From the NCBI GenBank assembly GCA_018466975.1, contig CM031561.1:1240001-1304000 (forward strand): a stretch of 64,000 nucleotides of DNA. Reading direction: 5' to 3'. A model generated the notes under the pieces. That model searched no databases, was not told the origin of the DNA, and saw only the letters and a program-made list of their open reading frames with translations. The position numbers were made by a program, and so were the translations under genes. Shown piece by piece: positions 35,898 through 47,590 of the stretch. This DNA is from Sparassis latifolia. Taxonomy: Eukaryota; Basidiomycota; Agaricomycetes; Polyporales; Sparassidaceae. Numbering within the stretch: position 1 is the first letter of the stretch; each line of letters opens with the position of its first letter.

Positions 35898-37126
35898 ATG
35901 AAGCTCCCGTCTGTTGTGCTCGCTCTCACCTGCGCTGCGTCCGTCCGCGCGCAATACTTCTCCGACGGCTGGTCCCCTGGTCAAGCAGTCACCCGTGAAG
36001 CACCTCCACCGCCCGCGTATACACCTGGCGCACCCCCGCCTGAGTCTCAGCCAGCAGGCCGCGGTGTACCTTCGTCGTTTGACGTATCTAACCTGCTCAC
36101 GTCGGGCCCCGTCAACTCTCTCTTCAGCAAGCTCGGCGTAAACTTGACGGAGAAGCTCGAGCAGGCGAAGAAGGAGGCGGATATATGGGACCACCGCATC
36201 CCACTCATTACGGACGACAATTACGACGAGATCATCGTCAACGAGACGCTCACTGAGGAGGAGGCGGAGGATAGGGTATGGTTCTTGTTCATGTGTGTAT
36301 TGCACTTGCTCTTCGGAGCTGCGGTCTGGCTAAACAAACTCGAAGCACCGTCTCCACTGGCGGAAATAATGCGTTTTCGAAAATTGCGGACAAGCACTTC
36401 GACGATGCATACAACAAGACCGTCATAGAGGGCGACCTGCCCAACGTTCGGTGGGGTCGCATCGACTATCTCAACGTCACATATATCACGACGAAGTGGA
36501 ACATTTGGCAGTAAGTTTCAAGTTCATGAGTGCTCTTGCACTAATACGTACCTTACAGAGCTCCATACATTGTCGTCCTCACTGACCGCGGCCAGACACT
36601 CCGGTTCTATAAGGCCAACACCGTTCGGCTGGACCCTGACACTATTCGGGAATTCCTGAAGGAAGAAGGCTGGCGGGAAAGCGAGCCGTGGACAAGCTCT
36701 TTTAGCCCAGGAGGGTCCAGGTGAGTTGCCGATCCCGCTCGTTCTTTAAGTTTGCTCACTCCCCTTACCACCAGGGAATTTGTGATGCACTATTTCGCCT
36801 TGTGTATGAAGAAGATTTACGACGTGGTGGTCCGTGTACCAAAATGGGTCCTCATGGTGATATCCGGTGTCGTCGCCAACTTCGTCATGAAGTGGTTCCA
36901 CCAGAACGACGCTCCGCCCCCAAAGAAGACCGAATCTAAGCCCGCCGAGAAGGCCGTGGCAAAACCGGTAGAGAAGGCTGTTGCTGGAAAACCCGTTGAG
37001 AAGGCTGTTCCAGGAAAACCCGTTGAGAAGGCTGATGTAAAACATACCGATGCGGCCGCGCCCGAGCAAGCAAGCGCGTTTCCGGCGAAGGGGAAGGGCA
37101 AGCAGCGAAAGGGTACGAAGAAGTAG
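35898..37126 (+). CDS. ER-type thioredoxin-like membrane protein without CXXC
   Basis: Four exons (35898-36292, 36346-36510, 36559-36720, 36775-37126) give 357 residues. A signal peptide (VVLALTCAASVRA) is followed by a Pro-rich stretch, then a thioredoxin-like domain (VWFLFITVS, LPNVRWGRIDYLNVT, TTKWNIWQAPYIVVLTDRG, LRFYKANTVRL). No CXXC active site is present in the usual place. A transmembrane segment (PKWVLMVISGVVANFVMKW) precedes a Lys/Ala-rich tail with KPVEKAV repeated about four times. N-glycosylation sites (NLT, NET, NVT) fit a luminal domain. It may be a non-catalytic chaperone-like relative of TMX proteins. The intron-1 donor GTGTGT was chosen because it keeps the frame. Confidence 0.75.
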
Positions 37127-37129
37127 GAT

Positions 37130-37449
37130 TGCTATCGAGTAAATTATGCATAGTTGGTGCTAGTGATGAGAGGAGTGTGTGATACTGATGCTGGCATGTT
37201 GCTGCTGCATATTTCCCGGACTAGCTAATTTATGTCTGTAAAACACCCTGTTGTTGGAGCAACGGACTGTTGTTGACGACTAGAGCCAGTGGGATGTGCA
37301 TTCCAGAAGAGTCATGAAGGCAATGAAAGCTACAAGATAGTGCCATTACTCTTTCCATGGATAATCAAATTTTGGCTGGTCTTTGCGTCTCCACAGCTTT
37401 CTCCTGCGAAAGAGGTGAGTCGCATTGCTCGCGAACAAAGGCCTGACAC
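37130..37449. other. Intergenic, no gene seen
   Basis: Convergent 3' flanks of the thioredoxin-like and Mgm101 genes. No element recognised. Confidence 0.5.
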
Positions 37450-38456
37450 TTACTTCTTCTTCGTCACTAGGTTTTCGGCGAACACCTCAACGCAATATTT
37501 TTGCTTGAACTCTCGGATAAACCGCGGGTCCCTGCGCGATATCTTGTCAAACTTCGTAGGGGAGTAGTTAATCCGGACGACTCACCAGAGCTCGCTAGCA
37601 ACACCGAGGTCCTTGCAGCAACGCATGAGAGCATTGCTCTTGCAGGCTTCAGTCGCCGTCGGGATGCCTGAGGGGTCAAAGTACTCCTGCTCTCCTCGTG
37701 CAATCGCCACTAGTCTGTATAGTCGTGTTTGTTCATCGAAACAACTGGCATAAAAGAGCCGCACCTTCCCAGGCATACCAGCGCATATTCTCTGCTAACG
37801 ACCTTGGGACCGACATTAGTCTCGCTCCTAGGGGCTAACCCCCAACCACCGGGTCCGAACGCCTTGTTGAGCACACGCCGATACTTGATTTCGGGAAGGT
37901 ATATTAGCCCGTCTAGAACTGTGTTAATTTCGCACACACAGAAAATTAAACCATTGCTCTCACCAGGTTTCATCTCTACATCCTGAGGGTCTATTGGGGA
38001 CAACAGGACCTCGGAAACATCTTTGGAGAACGGCTGCCGGGAGAGACCATAGTAGCTCTTCGACCAGTCGGTGGATGTAGTTTCCCCGACGACTCCATTC
38101 GAGAGCGCATCGGAGAGTTCGCTAGCTTCGGATGGGAAAGGGGTTGGCGAGGGCGGTTGCGACAGCACGGCAGAGGAGGGCAGGCTCTCAGCGGGAACTG
38201 ACAATTCTTCTGGAGGAACATCTATCTCATCTGATGTGTTTGAGAGAGACTCTAGGTTGTCAGAATTACCCTTCCCGACTGTGGTGCTTGCCTTCGCTGC
38301 TTGGAGAGCAGTCTTTGTGGATGCGCCTTTTGTGGCTGAGGCTGCGCGGGGTGTGAACGTCCGGGCGACAGCGACGTAAGTTCTTGACGGCGTCAGAGTA
38401 CGCCAGGACGACGCTCTCGCAGTAGAGAATCTCCCAAGGAGCACTCGGGAGGCCAT
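37450..38456 (-). CDS. MGM101: Mitochondrial genome maintenance protein Mgm101
   Basis: Four exons (38456-37964, 37918-37765, 37714-37586, 37531-37450) give 285 residues. The first 40 residues are Arg/Ser/Thr-rich without acids, a mitochondrial targeting signal. A variable Ser/Pro linker (about residues 40-135) leads to the conserved core: [74 protein letters not shown], and the Lys-rich end. Mgm101 is a Rad52-like single-strand annealing protein for mtDNA repair and maintenance. Each junction restores the family sequence exactly. It is divergent from the gamma-tubulin complex gene. Confidence 0.95.
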
Positions 38457-38492
38457 GTCTATGTGATTGACAGAAAGGAGGCGCAATTTGTT

Positions 38493-38559
38493 GGTGACCG
38501 TCACCGTTGGTCACAATGGTTACGCGACAGAAACGCGTCGGTCACGCAATGTCACGCGT
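38493..38559. promoter_or_regulatory. Paired MluI boxes and GGTGAC palindrome in a divergent promoter
   Basis: GGTGACCGTCACC (38493-38505) is a palindrome around one base. ACGCGT occurs at 38533-38538 and 38554-38559, with further GGTCAC copies between. ACGCGT is the binding core of the fungal G1/S factor MBF. The site lies 37-103 bp upstream of Mgm101 and 211-277 bp upstream of the gamma-tubulin complex gene. Confidence 0.5.
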
Positions 38560-38769
38560 CATACACCCGGTCAACTTGACTTGCAGTCATCACTGAGCGG
38601 ACTTGTCACTTGGAGAATATCCCGACGTAGAAGCTGTACTAACTGCTAGTTTAGGACAATATATCACTCCTCCCCGATTGATTTCTTGTCGCCTCGGAGC
38701 ACAATCTTAGGTGCGTCAATCATATTTCTGCTCGCGACCTCATTCAGCTGTGTGAAGACCATCTGTAGC

Positions 38770-41700
38770 ATGAGCTCTTCAACAAACGTTAGAACTCCTC
38801 TTACCTCGCAAAGACCTGCGTCTACCGCTTCAATAAGGCCTCCAAGTGCCTCAGTCAGACCCCCCTCAAGTGCCTCAACAAGGCCTTCGTCAAGCGCGTC
38901 CATCCGGCCCTCTATCAGTGCCCCAATACGGCCTTCTTCCAGCGCATCCATACGCCCATCTCCAAGCACATCATCTGCAAGACCAATCTCGAGGACGTCG
39001 TCTCGCTCGAGCTCTCGTCTCACACACCGGCCTTCCTCCCGCTACTCTCAGCGACCTTCAACCCGCCAGTCTTCGCGTCTTGTCCCTCTGTATCAGGCAT
39101 TGGTTACGCAAATTACCGGCCTAACGTCCGAGAATGATCAGGACAATTTCCGTGACGCTGTTGACTTCGTGTCCAAGAATTTGGACCAGTCTGTGAGGCC
39201 TTCGGCCAACCACGACTTGGATACGGTAGAAAGGCACTTCCGCGGGTAGATCCATGTCCGTAATATTCGGTTTCTAAGCTCACATCGCGCTAGGCATGTC
39301 CAAAAGGCTCGAATAAATGCTAACGATACTCTCGGTACTGCCCTCGAGACTTCGCATCGGAAGTTCAAGAGTCAGTTTGAGCACAACGGCGATCTGGATA
39401 CCGATGTGAAGGTGGCGCTCTTCGTCTTACAGTTAGGCACTTACATTGATAATATTGAAGATGTCTCGCCTTCCAGATCATCTCCAGTTGCTGGCATGTC
39501 CCCATTATATATCATGTTTACCGTTGGCTCATAACCAGAATACTTGCTTATATAGATTTTACTTTCACTACCTCCATCTCAAGATACCCTCACCTTTGCA
39601 GATCACTACGTGGATAGAATCATCAATCCACCGAAGGCCGCCCCCACCTTGACGTGGAAGGATATTCTAGCCGAGGAACCATTCGAAGGCCAACACTGGG
39701 AAGGCGTGTACGGGCTGCCTCCAGGTAGCACTGTGGAGAACTGGGACGCTCATAGTGGAGGCAGCACCCCATCATTGTCTCCCTTCGATGACTCCGACCT
39801 CGACGATTCGCTCTCTTCATCCGACATCTTGCAGTCAGCTGAGGCGCCAGCTTCGTTGCTTGTGGATGCGGTGAATGAGCCCTCCTATCATCCTGGGGTG
39901 ACATACAGTCATCGAAACGATGTTGAGGAGCTTGTCGCTGGACAATATTGGAAAACAGATTTGCGCACGGATGCTTCCGTTGAACGTCCTTTCAACATCT
40001 GTGATGCTTCGACTTTAGGTGAGACATGGATCACATCCCTCCAAGTTAATTGATTTTTTGACAGCGCACTTATAGGACCTGCCGTGCATCGTGCGCTAGG
40101 GCAGCGTGCAGCCTTGAAATTTGATGGTCCGAGCAAAGAGGTAATTGTCCGACCCTGCTTTCCGAATATTACTCATACTGTGACAGAAATACATAAATGA
40201 ACACGACGCTGTACGTGAAGTCCTCATGGGATTACAAGGTCGTCGAAACCTCATGTTCAGCTGGGTACATAGTGGCGATCGGCCTTTCTCGTTCTTGGTC
40301 AGTCACATTCTTATCGGTCTCGCCTGAGCTAAATCTGGTGTAGCCCTCTTCTGGAGTTCGTTTGCTTCATGTCAGTGCAACCGCACAAATGTCTATACTG
40401 GCATCGTTCTGCCGAACAGCAACCGCTGTGGAACATTTGCGGAAGTTCATCTCGGCCGTATTTGTCAAGTCGCCTCAATCGAGAGGCGAGGGGGATACAC
40501 ATAGACCCCGGTTTTTATTCAAGCAGAGCACCCTCACTCTCGAGGCATTCGCGGATGCCTTGGATACCCAGGTCAGATCCTTCGATTTCTGGTGTGCGAG
40601 CAAGGAGGAAGAAATATGCTTGGCTCAAGCAGGCATTGGACCTCCCCTCGTCGTCAGTCTTTTGAGTTTGGAGAAAGCCATTAAGGACACGTTTTCAGCG
40701 GCATTCACCGTCATACTAGACATTCTGCGGGAGATGGTCAAGCGGGCACTGCGTTCATCCAATCCTGTGGTGGAAGTATGGATCCTGCCCGAAGTGCCCG
40801 CAAAGATTTCGCCGTCCGCGATGACTGCCCTCCTTCTAGACCGCCTCCTGACTGCCGTGCAGGAGCACACGTCCATGGGCGACGCCGTCACATCGGATGC
40901 GCTGATGCATGTGTTTGACGACACCGCAGAGCCAATCTGGGCGATGGTCGGCCGCTGGATGAAAGACGGCATGCCTCTGCGGGAGGTCGTGCAGCCCACC
41001 GAGGCACAGCGCTTCGGGTGCCTGGAAGACGAATTTTTCATCGAGGACAATGAGATGCTCATGTTAGACCCGGATTTCTGGGCGCATGGCTTCACCCTGC
41101 GGAGCGGCCAGTCGGATGACGGGGAAAACAGATCAACGTCGGTCCCGACCTTCCTCTCGCATGTCGCGCAGCACATCCTCGCCGCCGGGAAGGCCATTGG
41201 ACTGTTGCGCGCCCTGGATGTGCAAGCGGTGGTTGATCGGGCGGCGAAGCAGCACTGGATGGCGCAGTGGCGGCCTTTCAAGACCTTGATGGCGTCCGCG
41301 ATGGGGTCGAACACTGCCGTGGTTCAGTGGCAGTCGGTTACGACCTCAACTGACAACCTCTCCAGCATGATCTTCGACGAGCTGTCGCCGCATTTGTCGT
41401 TGGCCCAGGACATGCTGATGAAGGTGCTCGTTGACGAGTGTGACCTGTGGCTCCACCTCACTGCTATCGAAGATCTGTACTTAATGAGGAGAGGTGATGG
41501 GATGTCCCACTTCCTCGACAGTCTGTTTGCAAGAGTATGCAAATCTCATTATATTGCTTTTGAGAGGTATTGCTGACGGCGCGTTCATGATCATAGATGG
41601 ATAGCCGACTTCCTTGGGACGATTTCCACTTCCTCAACAGCGCCTTCCGTGACGTCGCTGAAGCAGGCTCACAAAGGTGGATAGATGCCTCCCTCGTTCG

Positions 41701-42803
41701 AATCTCGCACAGGGGAGGCAAAGACAAGAGTATCACCCGGACTGTTCGCGCCATTGATGGTCTCCAGATCGAGTATGCGGTGCCGTTTCCGCTGACATAC
41801 ATCTTCGGTCCGCGGACGATGCAGGTGTATTCCTCCATATTCTCATTTGTTCTACAAATCCGCAGAGCGAAGAATGTGCTGGAGCGGATACTGGTGCGTG
41901 CGGACGTGGGCCGCACCTCGCGGAGTGGGCTCAAGGTCTTCTATGCCATGAGGAGCAAGTTATCGTGGTTTGTCAAGTCAGTAAATAATCACTCAACCTT
42001 TATCGGCTATCATTGACTGTTGTCTGTCTCCACTGAAGCACCTTGCTCAATTTTATCGCGACCAATGTAAGGGTGCCCGTGTTCCTGATATAAGAGTCAC
42101 ATTCCCTAATGGTTTCTCTACAGGTGTTGCATACGCAATTGGTCAGTTTTCACGATGCCTTGCAGCGAGCGAAATCTCTGGACGAGATGATCCAGCTGCA
42201 TAATGATCAGTACGTGACATCTACCTGCGTCGATGTAAATGGGGTTCATTACGATTGTAGCCTTTCCAAGATCGAAGGCCGATGCTTGCTGCAGCGAAAT
42301 GTGCGTATCACGAAATTCGCGTCCTGCTTTCATCCTCAAATCTCTATTCCCAGACTTCAGCACTCCATCGCACGATCATCTCTATCCTTGACATGACTCT
42401 GCTCTTCAGCGACTGCTTCATCGCATTCGCGGGAGACACGACGCACGACATCTCGCGGCACTCTATCATCATGATGAAGCGCCACCGCAGCCGCCGCGTG
42501 CGCCACCAGCGGCGGAACGTCATCGGGTTCTCGCAGTCGTTCCAGGCACTTGAGGACAGCTCGGACAGCGACTCGGACTTCGATGTCGATCTCACAGAGA
42601 ACGGGGTGGAGCCGTCGTTCTCGCTGACCGCATCGTCGGCTGCTGGCGACGATTTCTTGACGCGGCTGGACAAGATATCGACGGAGCTTGACATACTGGT
42701 GCGCTTCGTTAGACGGGGGGTTGAGAGCCTCGCAGCGGGCACGGGCGAGGCGGCCCCGGCGTTTGGTATATTCGCGTTCGCACTTGAAGATTGGGACAGA
42801 TAA
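38770..42803 (+). CDS. Gamma-tubulin complex component, Spc97/Spc98 family (GCP5-like)
   Basis: About eleven exons give roughly 1,000 residues. I start at the ATG at 38770 (MSSSTNVRTPLT); an upstream in-frame ATG at 38686 would add a hydrophobic stretch. The N-terminus has imperfect SASIRPS repeats and is probably disordered. Clear exons are 38770-39245, 39294 to about 39465, about 39602-40018, 40076-40140, about 40344-41532 and about 41600-41970. Family blocks include GIGPPLVVSLLSLEKAIKD, LVDECDLWLHL, MDSRLPWDDFHFLNSAF, LQIEYAVPFPLTYIFG, VLERILV and the C-terminal ILDMTLLFSDCFIAF. The long insertions favour GCP5 over GCP2/3. It nucleates microtubules at spindle pole bodies. The exon 2/3 junction is unresolved. 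Confidence 0.85.
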
Positions 42804-42972
42804 CGGCATGTTAATCAAATAATGAGTACAGTAAGTAGCATATACCACAGCACATTTGACTTAATGCTACAGAGCGAAGATAATATGAGATAGATAGGAA
42901 TAGCGAAAGCGTTTGGGTATCGTCGCAGATATTATCTTACACCCTTCGAGACAGGATCCTGCCGACGCGATG

Positions 42973-44331
42973 CTAGATCACACTCTGACCGCCTCGCCGG
43001 TCTACTCTTCTATTGATACCTCCGAGGAGGATCTTGATGATTGTCTCCGCGTTCAGCTGGGAGCCGTTGTACGGTGTGGTGTCCACCATGTCGCGTATGT
43101 GATACGTCTCGCTCAAGCCGTCGTCTAATTCCTGCAGGAACGCGGTGGCGTCGGGGCTGTTGCCGATTTGCACGAACTGGATACCAACCTATGCATTAAT
43201 TTTCGCGTCAGCATCGCCCTGCATGCTGCGGCTGCAAATCGATAGTGTTCACCTGATTAAGAGGATAGTTGCCTTTGTCCAGCCGCCGCGCTGCGGCCAC
43301 GATAACAGCTTCCGGATCGTCCGCTTTGAAAGGATGTGTGAATGAGAGGCGTAAAAAATAACACGACCCAACTCACTGGGTGCGCCATCCGTGATGACGA
43401 TGTAGTTTATAGGCTTCTTGCGGGTCAGCGCTTTCTTATCCCCCGCGTCGGAGCGTGCCCTCGCCTGGTCGAGGTCGTCCAGGTAGAAGAGCATCAGCTG
43501 CTCCAGCCTGTCGCCGATCGGTGTGATCCCCTGCGGGCGCACGCTGTTGAACAGCCTCCTCACGAGGTCAGAGTTCTGCACGACGAAGGCTCAGTTGATG
43601 TATCGAGAGTGGGGGTGGGGGGCCACGCGCGCTACATACCTTCATGTTGGTGCCGACCCGCTTCGAGTTCAGGAAGCACACGTCGACGCCGTCCGCGTCA
43701 TACCGCGACGCGATGTCTGCCAGCGCCGCCAGCGCATCGCGCGCCTGCCATGTTATCGGTCAGAATGCGCGCATACAACCACCACCCGGCGGCGGCGGGG
43801 CATCATGGAATGATCGCGTACCTCTTGCCACCGCGGGCCCTCCATGGACCCGGAGTCGTCGACGATAATCACGGTATCAAAGCGCCGCAGCGTGTCGAGC
43901 GCGTTCTCGACGGTGCTCCGCCGCACGAGCGGCCGGCCCGTCAGCGGGTGCATCTGGGGCGCGCGCTCCTCTGCGGGGCTGTCCTGCAATGGCTCGTCCG
44001 TAACATGCTGCAGCTGTGTGTGGATCGGTCCCGCGCCACCGCCCTGGGGGCTGGTGTGGCGCGCAGACGGGCTTGATGCGCCGTTCGCAACCGCAACTGC
44101 GTACGGCGGGGGCGGCAGCACGGGCTCGCGGCGGGCAGGGGCGGCCTGTGCGGACCTGCTGCGGCGATGGACCGTTGTCGGGATACCGAGCAAGGAGGAG
44201 TTGGGACTCGAGGCGTATGTGGCCGCGCGCCTGCTCTCGTCGTCGAGCTCGTCAGTGGTGGCGGCGAGAGCCTTGGGCTTGGATATGGAGTCGGAGGACC
44301 TGAGGGATGATCTGGAGGAGGAGTTGCCCAT
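42973..44331 (-). CDS. VWA-domain protein with N-myristoylation-type N-terminus
   Basis: Five exons (44331-43822, 43744-43640, 43575-43377, 43323-43253, 43188-42973) give 366 residues. The start MGNSSSRSS fits an N-myristoylation signal (Gly2, Ser6), which suggests membrane attachment. A Pro/Ser/Ala-rich linker of about 120 residues precedes a von Willebrand factor A domain. The MIDAS metal site is complete: IIVDDSGSMEG (DxSxS), then TPIGDRL (Thr) and VITDGAPT (Asp). The domain ends with VGIQFVQIGN and an ELDDGLSE segment. Such fungal proteins bind partners through the metal site; the partner is unknown. Intron 3 donor and frame are consistent with the family sequence. Confidence 0.8.
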
Positions 44332-44645
44332 GGCGGCTTGGCTGGGTTTTCCAAGAGAGGCTGGGCTGGAATATTTATACTTATTGCATGATGCTCGTGA
44401 AGAACAGAACTCATAGCGCGCGTCTACTTACGCTTTGGAAGTTGGTGCAACGCGGGCACAATAGGCGTGTAGATACTTCCCCCGCACAGCCATACCCATT
44501 CGAACGGCTCTACAAGTCTACCGCATTTGAACGAGGCAAATACACAGCAATACGCAAGTCGATCGGCCTAAACAACAGTATCAACTCGAAGACGGATATC
44601 CATATCCAGGACAGCCGCCAGCAGTGGCACCAGGACCACTAGGTA

Positions 44646-46445
44646 CTAATACATGTGCGCGTATGGAGACGCGTGGTCAGCTAATCTCGGAAACGCGTTC
44701 GTGTTCGCAACCACCACCATCTGCTTTTCGTGTGAAATGTATCCGCGCATGAAGCCCTTGTAAATCATGTTCGCTACCAGACACTCTGCCTCCTCGACCG
44801 ACACGTCCATTCCCGACATGTGCAGCGACGTGTGGAACATCGACACTGGGATGCGCGTCGCCTTCTGCGATGCGATCCATCTAGCCATGTTGCACGCGTG
44901 TCGCATACCAATAGTCCGTGGGTGCAGCGGCGGTGGACAATGCAATGCAAGCCATGAGCGGCGGAACACTCGCTGAGACAGTGAAATACGTACACACGGC
45001 GGAACAGCCCTCGGATACAGAGTTCGCGTGCCTTTTCTAGCGTCAGCCAGACGTTCAGGTCTACCAGTCGCCGCTCGAACTTGTCCAGCGACGCATCATA
45101 CACTTTGATGTCGCCAGTCCGGATAGCAGCAATGAAAGGCGAGTAAAGGTCATCAAGCACCGGAAACCGATCCAGCAGCTCCCGCGATGGCAGATGTCCT
45201 CGCAGGATGCGCAGAGGGATGAGATAGGTCAGTATTCGTCTGATAGATGCGTCAGTCTCGCGTCAGACCGTGTAGTAGACAGTGGGCGCACTCCTGATTA
45301 CTATGGGCGCCCGTGTAGCAATTGTAGAAAGCAAGGGTCAGTTCCTGCTCAGACTAGAGCGGCCGTGTCGGTCAATGTGTTCAGCCAGCAGGAACTCAGT
45401 ACGAACCTTGGCATAATCTTCATTCAAGAAACTTAGCATGCCAATATAATACCTGTATGTCACCTTTCACGCCTTCAGAGGCTCACCACCTGTGGTCAAC
45501 GTGCAAAGCTTACCTGGTGTGAGCGTGGATACGCGGATAGCGGTGGGATATCAGGGTTGGCGTCAATCGCTCTGAGGATGTTTTTCGACAGGGATATTCG
45601 TTTCACCTAGGTCTGACGTGGGTAGGTGAGATCACCGCGTTGGCCGGAGTACGCACACGAAAGTAACACTTGAGGATCAGCCCCACTACGTAGTAGACGC
45701 CCCATTTCCTGGATTCTGCGTAAGGCGATTGTCTGCGGACATAAGTAAGTAAATCAAGGGTTGACGAGGCTGGGGGGCACCTGTCAGTAACACAGCTGGA
45801 GAACGCCTTGCTAATAATTCGCGCTGCCTCTTCCATGCTGGCATTTCCGTCCTGCCCTGTTGTGCTCGCTTCCATATCTGCCTGTCAGTGCGGTGACGAG
45901 TTGTAGAGAGCCTGTGGCGCGAAAACGGGAGCAAGAACTCACATCAAACGCGAGGTCTCTCAGGTCTCGTAGGATGGAGAACAACGCTGGCAACGTCCAC
46001 CCGCTATTTACTGAAAAGTAGCGCAAGAACAGGCTGCAAAAGCATCGTGGGCACGGAGGTTAGCAGTACCGCGAGATTGCGAAGAACACGTCCGACTTGC
46101 AGAAACAGCCTACTCACGAGACGAGTTGGCATTCTTCCTTGAACGCCTCGATGGCGCGCTTCTTGGCGCAGTGGTGGACGACCAGGACGTACTGGATGGC
46201 GATCTCGTCCCATGGGCCCTCCATGCTGCCCTCGTAGTAGGATAACATTTGTCGCTGTGTGTTTCTCAGCAGCGGTGGTGTTCGGGACGGTAAGGTGGAC
46301 GCACTGTCGGATTCCTAAAGTCCTTGACGAGCCCCCTGCCGTGTTCGCTGGTCGGCTTGAGGAGGTAGGCCAGCTCTGGGCCCCTCTCGTCCCGGAGAAC
46401 CTCTGCGAGTTGCGAGAGAAATGCAGAGAATTTTATTGAAGACAT
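44646..46445 (-). CDS. CSN12: PCI-domain protein, Csn12/PCID2 (Thp1-like)
   Basis: About eight or nine exons start at the ATG at 46445 (MSSIKFSAFLSQLAEVL) and end at 44646. Family blocks in order: WTLPALFSILRDLRDLAFD, ISKAFSSCVTDR, SRKWGVYYVVGLILKCYFRV, SLSKNILRAIDANPDIP, VRYYIGMLSFLNEDY, RILTYLIPLRILRGHLPS, FIAAIRTGDIKVYDASL, and the PCI winged-helix end ECLVANMIYKGFMRGYISHE. These match Csn12 of the COP9-associated PCI group and human PCID2, which work with Sac3/Thp1-type TREX-2 or splicing-linked complexes. An upstream in-frame ATG at 46469 adds eight residues. It is divergent from the DsbA-like gene across 295 bp, with an ACGCGT at 46565. Exon ends were not all fixed. Confidence 0.85.
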
Positions 46446-46740
46446 GGTGGTGGCCAAAGAGTGTGGCAATGGGTAGGTGGAGGGGTAGAGTAAGAGAGGA
46501 ACTCAGAGCAGAGTGTGGAGGAGGGTGCGAGTCACGTGGACAGGCGCGTCGCGTCACGGATTAGACGCGTAACGCGCGTGTCGCCTCACTAAGACGCTTG
46601 GCGAAGGGCGTGATGACATCGATTGGGTGCTACTGACGCGCTGACGCATAATTCTAGGGGCACGCTTATAACCCTGCCCGACACCTACCGTACCCACCCA
46701 GCTCCTTGGTTCCCCACCACCACCATCGACCCAACCTGCA

Positions 46741-47590
46741 ATGGCTCTCCAACCCTCTCTCCGTCCCCTCATCATTGTCGGCCCCTACGATGCCCCCCAC
46801 ACCCTCGACGTTTTCCGTGAGTAATGTCCAAACATCCGTAGCTTCACCCTAACAGCTGAAAATAACTCGCAGTGGACTATGTCTGCCCGTTCTCCGCCAA
46901 GATCTCTCTCGCCATCGATGCCGTCCTGAAGCCGCTCCTGAGTCCCGGCGGAAAGTACGCCGGGAAGGTGAAGATCATCTTCAGGCCGCAAGTCCAGCCA
47001 TGGCACGCTAGCTCCACTCTCACCCACGAAGCCGGGCTTGCCGTGAGTATCTCCTCCCAAACCATTTTTCTACTATAATTTGACATCGGGTCCGCAGGCT
47101 GCCCGCGCCGCTCCCGACGCTTTCTGGGCGTTTTCTCTCGCGGTAAGGGTTTATACCCCAGTACAGTACCGGGTCGTGCGGTGTTGATAATTTAAATGCA
47201 CGCCGTGCAGCTCTTCAAGCAGCAAGGCGACTTTTTCGACATCCCGAGCTCGACCCTCACGCCGCTCCAGATTCGCGAGAAGCTCGCAGCGATCGCGCAG
47301 CAGACGATAGGTGCGAACCGCGTCGACGCGTTCAAGGGCCTCCTCAAGCTCAAGTCCACGCCGAACGGCGGCGTGGACGTCACCGAGGACCTCAAGTACA
47401 CCAGTGGGTTCTCTTCTCTCTTGCGTTAGTGTACTAGTGCTGAGGGATCATCGCAGTCAAATTCTCAAGACAGAACGGTATCCACGTCTCTCCGACCGTC
47501 CTTTGGGACGGCCTGGTCGCTAATGAGGTATCGAGCTCTTGGGGAGAAAAGGAGTGGACCGACTTCTTGGAGAAGAAGGTCTCCGTCTGA
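46741..47590 (+). CDS. DsbA-like thioredoxin-fold protein
   Basis: Five exons (46741-46816, 46873-47042, 47098-47142, 47211-47403, 47457-47590) give 205 residues. The N-terminus LIIVGPYDAPHTLDVFLDYVCPFSAK places a CPFS motif where DsbA proteins have CPXC, so the second Cys is Ser. A helical insertion follows (LFKQQGDFFDIPSS, LREKLAAIAQQ-like), and the typical cis-Pro region is HVSPTVLWDG. The chain ends EWTDFLEKKVSV. Fungal cytosolic proteins of this DSBA/thioredoxin_4 type are poorly studied, and the monothiol site suggests glutathione- or isomerase-type chemistry rather than oxidation. Confidence 0.8.

Noticed and set aside
38686..38769. Signal-peptide-like N-terminus for the gamma-tubulin complex gene
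   Set aside because: A secretory signal makes no sense for this cytosolic complex; the ATG at 38770 starts the repeat region directly.
43342..44416. Plus-strand ORFs of 244 and 190 codons
   Set aside because: Antisense shadows of the VWA gene, whose MIDAS motifs and introns are clear on the minus strand.
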